Positions 57,127 through 64,000 of a DNA stretch of 64,000 nt are shown here, piece after piece. The stretch spans positions 11,546,001-11,610,000 of the forward strand of contig NW_024466218.1 of assembly GCF_017591425.1 (NCBI RefSeq). Direction: 5' to 3'. Source of the DNA: Ochotona curzoniae. Lineage: Eukaryota > Chordata > Mammalia > Lagomorpha > Ochotonidae. The position numbers were made by a program, and so were the translations under genes. The notes under the pieces were generated by a model. That model had not been told where the DNA came from. It ran no database searches and saw only the letters and a program-made list of their open reading frames with translations. Positions within the stretch are counted from its first letter, which is position 1; each line of letters starts with the position of its first letter.

Positions 57127-57350
57127 AAATAACTTCCAATGTTATTCAGTGCAGTAGCTGTGGTTGACAACAGTTAATTATATATTTTAAGAGAGCTAGT
57201 GAGAGGATTTTGACTGTTGCCAACATGAAGAAGTGATAAACGCTTGAGTGGATGGGTATCTCTGTTACTTAATCTGATTGTTACACATTTTATCCATGTA
57301 TTGAAATGCCACTCTATACCCCTAGACAATTATTATGTGTCAATTAAAAA
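57127..57350 (+). mobile_element. L1MA-type 3' end, sense, second part
   Basis: 'gtggttgacaacagttaatt', 'atccatgtattgaaatgcca', 'attattatgtgtcaattaaa' form the L1MA terminal 3'UTR. Confidence 0.85.
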
Positions 57351-58146
57351 ATGTATTTTTTGGTGTGAGTTAAAAACGGTCAACGTGAGAGTCAAGATTT
57401 CTCCTAAATCCTGCTTATTTTTCTAACCAGCTTAGTTTAGAGTCTTAATTTACTTCTAAATGAAGTTGTCACAAAAGCATTTGCTCTTAATTCTTAACCT
57501 AGTGTTGCCTTTCATGAGTATCAAGTTGGAATTGTTCATTGATTTAACAGACAATATGCCTAAGTGGTGTAGCCCTTTCCTTTGAATTTCACACTAGTAA
57601 AGGACTTCAGATCATTATAATTCTTAGGAAAATAATACTGAGCTATTTAGTTTGTGGAAAAGTCCAAAGAATGTCCCAGGCTTAGGAAAGAGAGGCAGCA
57701 GGAGCAGGTGCACAGCCCTACTTGCTCCCCTTGTGCTGTGGTTTCTTGGCACTGGTATTTTTGATCCAGTGATTCAAGAGTTTTGCCCTTGTGGGGACCT
57801 GTTATCTTCCCACCAGCCCAAAATAGGCACAAAATCAGTTGCTTTTCGTGGTATCACTGCAAAGTGTGTCATGAGCTTTCTTTGAAATGGGCGATCTTCC
57901 TGCTAATTTAGGAAGCAATCCAGGAGCCACTCAGAGAAAGCTCGGATGTTCCCGTGATTCTCCCAGAGCCTGCATGTTCCCTCAGCAGTGCTGATGCCAT
58001 TGAATGTGTTACCCTTAGTTTTGGTTTTAAAAGCAATGTTCATGCAAGATGAAGGAAACCCTTTGGGGTCCTGGCACACCACTCTTAGCACCTCTGTGAG
58101 GATTGTGTTTGGGATGCACCAAATTCCCCCCAAAAATGAAATGCAA

Positions 58147-58700
58147 GGATACTTCTGAAGTCTGTGAAAAAATGGAATTAAAATTGTAAGTTTATTTTAG
58201 TGCAAGGACATTTTTGGTGTTAACTATTATTTTGATAGAATATGGAAAACATGTATATAACAAATAATTATGTGTTGCATCTCAACATTATTTTTGAACT
58301 AAAATAAGACGCATCCTTTAAGATTAATTTTTTTTTCAGGCCCAGTGTGATGGCCTGGTGGCTAAATCCTCATCTTTCATTCACCGGGATCCCATTTGAG
58401 TGCTGCTCAGCTTCCCATCCTCCTCCCTGCCTATGACCTGGGAAAGCAGTAGACGATGGCCCAAAATCTTGGAACCCTAGACTCACATGGGAGACCCAGA
58501 AGAAGCTCTTGATTCCTGGTTTCAGATTGGCTCAGCTGTGGCTATTGCGGCCACTTGGGGAATGAACCAGTGGGTGGAGGATCTTTCCCTGTGAATCTCC
58601 TTCTCTTTGTACATCCACCTTGCCAATAGTAAGTAAATAAATAAGATAAAATCTGTGTTTTTCTTTCCACGAATGTTTTGAAGTACCCTCATGTAGTGTG
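58147..58700 (+). mobile_element. mariner-like element (MITE) split by a SINE
   Basis: Left part 'ggatacttctgaagtctgtg' and 'aaaaaatggaattaaaattg'; right part 'ccacgaatgttttgaagtac' at about 58669-58688. Between them lies the SINE at 58337-58655. Ends are inverted copies as at 40317-40444. Confidence 0.6.
58337..58655 (+). mobile_element. C-type SINE, sense, inside the MITE
   Basis: 'aggcccagtgtgatggcctg' to 'gtaagtaaataaataagata'. Confidence 0.88.
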
Positions 58701-59028
58701 AGCCGACTGTTTCTTTGCCTCTCAAATCTCAGCTGCTCTCAAGGGTTCTGCAGGTGGATGGCCTTCCCGCATCTCACTGAGACGGAAGAAGAATCCAGAC
58801 AAGTCAGGCATCCTGTGTAGTGACATGCAACTTGTGATTGGTAGGGCGGGGGCTGAAGTCCAGTCTTCCTCTCTGTTATGACTATATATAGTCTTTTTAC
58901 TCCTCTCTCAGCTGGAGGTCCAGCATCCTGCAAAGTTATGGGAAAAAAATACATATATTTTCTGGTCAGAGCATGACACATGAGTTTTACAGTATGGGAA
59001 TACTGTTTTAGTTGGGCATTGATAACTG

Positions 59029-59200
59029 TTTCCTTTAAAGGGTCAGACAGTAATATTTTAGCTCTTATGGCCATACTATTTCTGTTGCAACAGCTTTTCT
59101 ATGCTCAAAACACCAAGGGCAACACTGAAGCAATGTGTACAACAGCTATGTTCCAATAAAACTTTATTAGTAGAAATGGTGGCTGGGCCATAGTTTTCTA
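59029..59200. mobile_element. hAT-type DNA transposon fragment
   Basis: 'aaagggtcagacagtaatat' and 'gttccaataaaactttatta' follow the familiar mammalian hAT-Charlie-class repeat whose far end reads 'gtcggcaaact'. Here it is truncated. Confidence 0.6.
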
Positions 59201-60261
59201 TCTCCTGCTCTACTCCATGCTGTCTTCTGTTCTCTTCTACATCCTTAGACATGTCCACCTCTCTGTTAATGGAACCAGTGTCTGACTTTTGGAACCTGTC
59301 TCTTCTTTACCCATTCAGCTGTTACTCATGTCTGAGTGGCCATCCTGTGCTGAGCACTGGGGGTGGGATGATGGCTAAAATTCCAGACTTTGTGGGTCGG
59401 TGTTCTGAGGAAGGGGCTGGTGGAGACAAAAGGGGTTAGTTGGGTGGTGATGGGTATGAAGAACAGGCAGGGTATGGAGTGTACAGTGTACAGTTGTGAA
59501 GGAAGGATTCTGCATTGGAGCAGAGTCCTAGAAGAAAGGAGTCAGTCAGGGTTGGGAGTGTGGCAAGTGTTCCAGGCGGAGAGAACAGCAAATGCAAGCA
59601 TGGAGTGTATTTGGCTTGTTTGAGCCACAGCCAGGAAAGCAGAGGGATGATGAGCAAAGGGAACAGTGGTGGGAGAGAGGCAGAGGGAAGGGCGAGTTCT
59701 TGTGGACCACTATCGAGTTTGGCAGTGTGCAGCCTCGGGGCATGGAGATGCTGAGCAGGAGCAGTGCTGGGATCTGACGTGCTACAGAGGATCCCTGTGA
59801 CTGCTGGATGGAGCAGGGGTGGAGGCTGGCAGCCTCATTAGGAGGCTGATGGTGGGAAGAGCCCAGGGATTGTGAATGCATCATACAGTCAGAGCCAAAT
59901 TTATGCATTCAATGCCATCTGCTTTCCCCATGGATTACAGGAGGGTGTGGGAGGAAAAGCTGGGTCAAGGCTGACTCGGGAGAGACACAGTTGCTATTCA
60001 CACAGATAGGAGTATGGAGAGCAGGTGCAGAGCTAGCTTAGGTTGGTTGGTTAAGTAGGGAGCTTTAAGTTATATATCCAAGTGCAGGTGCCAAAATAGG
60101 CACTGAATTGTCAATGTAGGTACTCAGGGTGGAGCTAGGCAGTGGGGAGTCTTCAGGTCAGGAAGACCCTAGCCTTTAAAGCCAGGGTCTCCCTGGGGCC
60201 ACCAGGGAGCAAGTAGGAAACGATTGGGCAAGGTAGGAGACCATACCTCCCTCTTAAAAAA

Positions 60262-60500
60262 AAAACAATTCTTACTTGTTTGAAAGGGTGATAGGGAGGC
60301 TTGCATTGGTTCCCTCCCCAGTTATCTGCAATAACTGTGACTGAGTCAGACCAAAGCTGGAAGCTGGCTACTTAATCGGAATCTGCCGTGTGCATGGTTG
60401 GGACCCAAGTATTTGAGCTATCATCTGTTGCCACCCAGGTGTGCATTAGCAGGAAGCTGGAATCAGAAGTGTAGCTGGAACTTAAACCCAGATGAAAACA
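60262..60500 (-). mobile_element. old C-type SINE, antisense
   Basis: 'cttgtttgaaagggtgatag', 'gtgactgagtcagaccaaag', 'gtatttgagctatcatctgt'. Confidence 0.65.
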
Positions 60501-62499
60501 TCTTAATGGCTGTGTTGCATGTCCACTCTGTCCCTGTCCTCTACTGCTCTCAGTTCCCTGTCAGTGCTGGTTTCAATCTTTAAGGCACTTGCTTATCTCT
60601 GCTTCCCTAGTTTTCTTTTTGTATGTTCCTCTCAGAGATATCAGGGAATTCGGGGACCCATCCCTGCATGTCCCTGCCTTCTGAGACCTCTGATACATCT
60701 TCACAGCCTGCGGGTGAGTGTGTGGCTGACTCTGTCCTGTGTGACGTGCCCACATGCCCTGGCAGCCATGCTCCTACCCCAGTGTCATCCTCAGCAGCCT
60801 GCCAGCAAAGCTGTGCAGCTCTTTTTCCATGCCTGTTCCTAATCAGAATCCACTCCCTTACCTAAGGTTTTATAATAAACTTATATGGATTATGCTGAAA
60901 AGTTGAAAGGCATTGGCAGTGATGTCAATCACTGCAGTGTAAAGATTTACATCTTTAAAAAGTATCCCATGAGATGACAAAGAGGCTCTGCCGTGAGATC
61001 TGAGTGCTGTTGGGGTGCAGTGATGGTGGTTTGGTTTGGCAGGATACTGCTGGGAAGGTGTAGAAAGAGCCAGTGGAGGAGTACAGTTTTAGCTTTGAAG
61101 GGGTAGAAGTGGGTTAAAGGAAGGTCAAGGCTATCTAGTCCTGTGACCTTGTGCAGTGGTCACCAGATGGCCGGAATGTTACAAATGTCTTGGGTTTCCT
61201 CGTGAATGCTACAGCTACATTCCAACAGGAGAGAGAATCTTAGTGATGGACTTAGGCAGGACACCCGGAGCACTACTGGGCTCATCTCCATCGGAGATTT
61301 GAAGGGAAAATAGCTTTTAAGAGGGTTCACCAAGCCAAGTCAGGTCACCTGCTAATACCTGCTTTCTAGTCAGGTGTCTGAAGAAAAGATGTGGTCATTG
61401 ATTAGTCATGTCTGCAGCAGGACCCAGAGTGTGCCATTCTTGTCAAGAGGATATTGTTGAACCAGCTGTGGTTCCACTGAGTTGAGGATCATGCTGTGCG
61501 AACCACCCACCAAGTTAGATCTGACTTGAAATTCAATTTCAATTGCAAACTAACAAAATTTTTAGTTTAGAAAAGTGGGGAAAGATGAAAGTCACAGATT
61601 TTCTGCTTGTGCTTAGTGCAATTTAAGTGTAGGGACTTAGCCAGTGGGCTTTGCCTGAGGAAAACCAGCTCGCCCAGGATCCCGGCAGCTACTGAACAGA
61701 CTTGATTGCTTACTGCTCCTTCCTACAATATAGGTCCTCCACTTGGAACACGGAAGGAAGTTTGGTTGAACCTGGTGCGTCCTAACTGGTGAGGGCTAAA
61801 GGCAGGGTGATGTGGCTTGTGGGATAGAAGGCCAGTGTATCCATTAGTATTCCAGCAGAGGATAATTGGAGAGTTATGTTCCATGCCTGCCCTATGGGAC
61901 TTAAATCCAAAGGAGAAGGCAACCTGGCCACCGAAAGTGACTTTGCCTGCAGGAAACCTGCTGTCAATGGGTACCTTCTCTTCCCAGATGGCTGACCTCC
62001 TTGAGGAGCATTGTCCAGGCGCTCAGGGGTTTTGGTGACTACAGCAGTAGAGTTGGCAACACTTTCCTGCTCAATGAGTGCTCAGAAACCACCTGAACCC
62101 ATGGCCAGTGATGTGGCACTGGGTACTGGCAGGCTCAGGACTGAGTATGCCCACTCAGGAGCTGGCTGACTTGGCTCCTGCTTTAGGAAGGTGCCATCTT
62201 GCTTGCCTCCCGAGCTCCATGACTGTCCAGTTACAATGGCAGCTGGACTCTCAGTGCTTCTGGCTGCCCACCTCTTTGTAAGATTCTGCTTTCTTTTGAT
62301 TTACTTCAAAGAGATGGGTACTCAATTAGCGCTAGTGAACAGCTACAACAGTATAGAGAATTAGGTATATGTCATTTTCTCTGCTGTGTATGCAGTACTC
62401 ATGGAATACTCAATGCTCATAAGTGCCTAGAAGACTTTAGGATCATCTGATGATTTGAGAATATTCAAGAGGAGGGTTTAAGTCTCTGTTCTTGGCTTC

Positions 62500-62531
62500 T
62501 TTTTTTTAAATTATGTATTTGAAAGGCAGAG

Positions 62532-62563
<32 letters not shown>

Positions 62564-62753
62564 CTTCTGTTTGCTGGTTCACTCCCCAAATGGCTACAGT
62601 GGTTGGAACTGAGCTGATCCAAAGCTAGGAACCAGGAGCTTCTTCTGGATCTTCCACACGGGCACAGTGTCCCAAGGACATGGGCTATTGTATGCTGTAT
62701 CTCCCAGGTGCAGGAGCTGCTGGGACTTTGCCACTTTGCCACAGTACAGGCCC
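62500..62753 (-). mobile_element. C-type SINE, antisense, with (CA)n
   Basis: 'ttttttttaaattatgtatt' to 'ccacagtacaggccc', with about 13 CA units at 62536-62562. Probable duplication gttcttggcttct / gttctcagcttct. Confidence 0.82.
62536..62562. repeat. (CA)n microsatellite
   Basis: An uninterrupted CA run within the antisense SINE tail; likely polymorphic. Confidence 0.92.
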
Positions 62754-63903
62754 AAGTTCTCAGCTTCTGTGTAGTCTTAACTGGTTCTTGCAAACTGTAC
62801 TGGGAGTTGGTCTCTCTGCTGTAGATGGGCCCTCATTCCATGGCTGTCCATGGAAGAGAGTGGCAGAGTTTACTGGCCTGTGCCAGTGTGGTAGATGTTA
62901 GAGGCAGCATTCCTACTTTGCTGTCTAAATTCAGAAAGTAGTAAGAAATCACACACTAATAGGAGGAAAATTTAGGTGAAGGACCATTACACAGCTTCAG
63001 AAGACTCATAATGGGGTCCCAGCAAACTCTAGTCCCCCAGGGTGAGGGTTCCAAAGGAAGGGCAAACTTGGAAGGGATTTAGGCCTTGGTGGAGGAGGGG
63101 CAGTTCAGAATTCTGGATGGTACGAGCTTAGCTGAGCTGTGGGAAGCACCTGTGGAGTCCAAAGGTGGGGTAACTGCAGCTGGGACTCCTGCGTGGGCAC
63201 GGGGGGAGCCTGGCATAGGCAGGATGCCTGGGGTGTACAGTCTAAAGGTGGGGATGAGTGAGAGGATGGAAGCAGTGTGTCCAAGGACAGAAGGCCTGCA
63301 GCACCAGATGTGTGGGTCGAGGGGCCTGTGCAGGACTGCAAGGTGCTGGGAGACAGCATATTCCTGTCCGGGCCTGGGACTGTTCCACAAGATGTCCTCA
63401 CTGTCTCCTGCGATGTTCCCTCCAGTCTGTGCCCTCTGCTGATGAAGCTGAATGCCATCTTCCCTCTTAAGGCAAATGGCTAGAAGGAACTCTTCTCAAC
63501 ACTGCAGAGCATGCACAGAGGGTGGGTTGAGATACCAGAGGCAACCCATTGTAATTGTGATGGCGTGGGCTGCTCCTTCCTCCAGGCTGCCCTGTTTGTT
63601 TCAATGTGCGGCACACACAGCAATTGGATCCTTCTGAAAGACCACAGCCCTGTCATGGGAAACTAGGAAGAGACTGATGGGAGGGGACCATGCAAAGCTC
63701 CAAGGCTTTATCCCTAACCCAGCCTTCTATTTCCCAGGTATGCCTTCTGCATCAGAAAACCATATCTCTGGCCAAGGTCAGAGTTATTTCCTTTGCAAAA
63801 TCTTCACTCAGCCTGCTTCCTCCAGCAGGTGTGTGTGAACACTTGCATTCTCTCCCTCCCTGCGCCCCTCCCCCACTGTCCTCCCTCCTCTCTCCTCCCC
63901 AGC

Positions 63904-64000
63904 ACTAGTACCATGGGGCACTTGTTAGGCCCACAAAACCCTGATCCTGCCTCACCTGCTGAATCAGCATCTGCTGGTCTCAATCTGCGGGCAATTTCTA
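63904..64000. mobile_element. MER5-like hAT fragment at window edge
   Basis: 'gggcacttgttaggcccac' and 'ctgctgaatcagcatctgct' resemble the MER5 consensus; runs off the window. Confidence 0.4.

Larger units (their letters stand above)
33492..64000 (+). other. FHOD3: FHOD3 intron 1 (at least 30.5 kb)
   Basis: No sequence resembling FHOD3 exon 2 (expected to continue LDDCTLQLS-like after HK) was recognised in any plus frame to the window end, so this is read as intron 1. It holds the repeats listed separately. Stretches where I see nothing identifiable include 34300-35380, 35500-37160, 39620-40310, 40445-40970, 43770-44670, 45040-46060, 47180-48150, 48660-49700, 51000-51490, 53050-53990, 54300-55330, 57350-58140, 60500-62490 and 62760-63890. 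Confidence 0.85.

Noticed and set aside
33492..64000. FHOD3 exon 2 within the window
   Set aside because: No frame shows the expected continuation after HRLLRAPHK, so intron 1 must extend past the window.
1..64000. CRISPR arrays, operons, bacterial mobile elements or a defence system
   Set aside because: The window is a vertebrate nuclear locus; the spaced repeats are SINE copies and microsatellites.

Overview
This is a piece of a mammalian nuclear genome. It has long introns with GT-AG junctions, a CpG-island promoter and dense SINE/LINE fossils. The commonest repeat, about 50 recognisable copies, is the tRNA-derived C-type SINE of lagomorphs. The best-preserved copies (for example 18648-18980) read 'gggcccggcgcg...cctcaccttgcatg...atcccatatgggcgccgg', a form I associate with pika (Ochotona) more than with rabbit. 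Lagomorph is well supported; pika is an inference.

Positions 1-21135 hold the 3' half of MOCOS (molybdenum cofactor sulfurase), plus strand. Eight coding exons (1002-1427, 3624-3786, 6925-7003, 9992-10116, 12445-12550, 17016-17154, 18296-18400, 20983-21135) join in one frame to 1296 nt, that is 431 residues plus TGA. They cover the end of the NifS-like PLP domain, the variable linker and the whole MOSC_N/MOSC part. The persulfide cysteine lies in an upstream exon outside the window. The introns are filled with C-SINEs in both orientations, old L1 pieces and a CA-rich degenerate repeat block (13870-15510).

Positions 21136 to about 33200 are intergenic, with SINEs, a HAL1/L1 fragment and several anonymous ancient-repeat stretches. 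I see no convincing gene there.

From about 32380 to 34230 lies a strong CpG island holding the first coding exon of FHOD3 (33327-33491, 55 codons, plus strand), a sarcomere-associated formin. The MOCOS-then-FHOD3 order on one strand matches human 18q12. From 33492 to the window end is FHOD3 intron 1, at least 30.5 kb with no second coding exon recognised. It begins inside a block almost free of recent SINEs (31727-39276) and then becomes repeat-rich: C-SINEs, L1MA split by a SINE, a MaLR-type LTR, mariner-like and hAT-like DNA transposon fossils, and a tRNA-like relic.

The two genes are not functionally linked: one is cofactor maturation for xanthine dehydrogenase and aldehyde oxidase, the other actin assembly. 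Nothing here looks like a novel multi-gene system. The points most worth checking are MOCOS exons bracketed by opposed SINEs, a young SINE with perfect target duplications, an overlapping upstream ATG at FHOD3, a tRNA-like relic, an exon-like block at 55721-55955 and several nested insertions. Repeat boundaries are estimates by eye.
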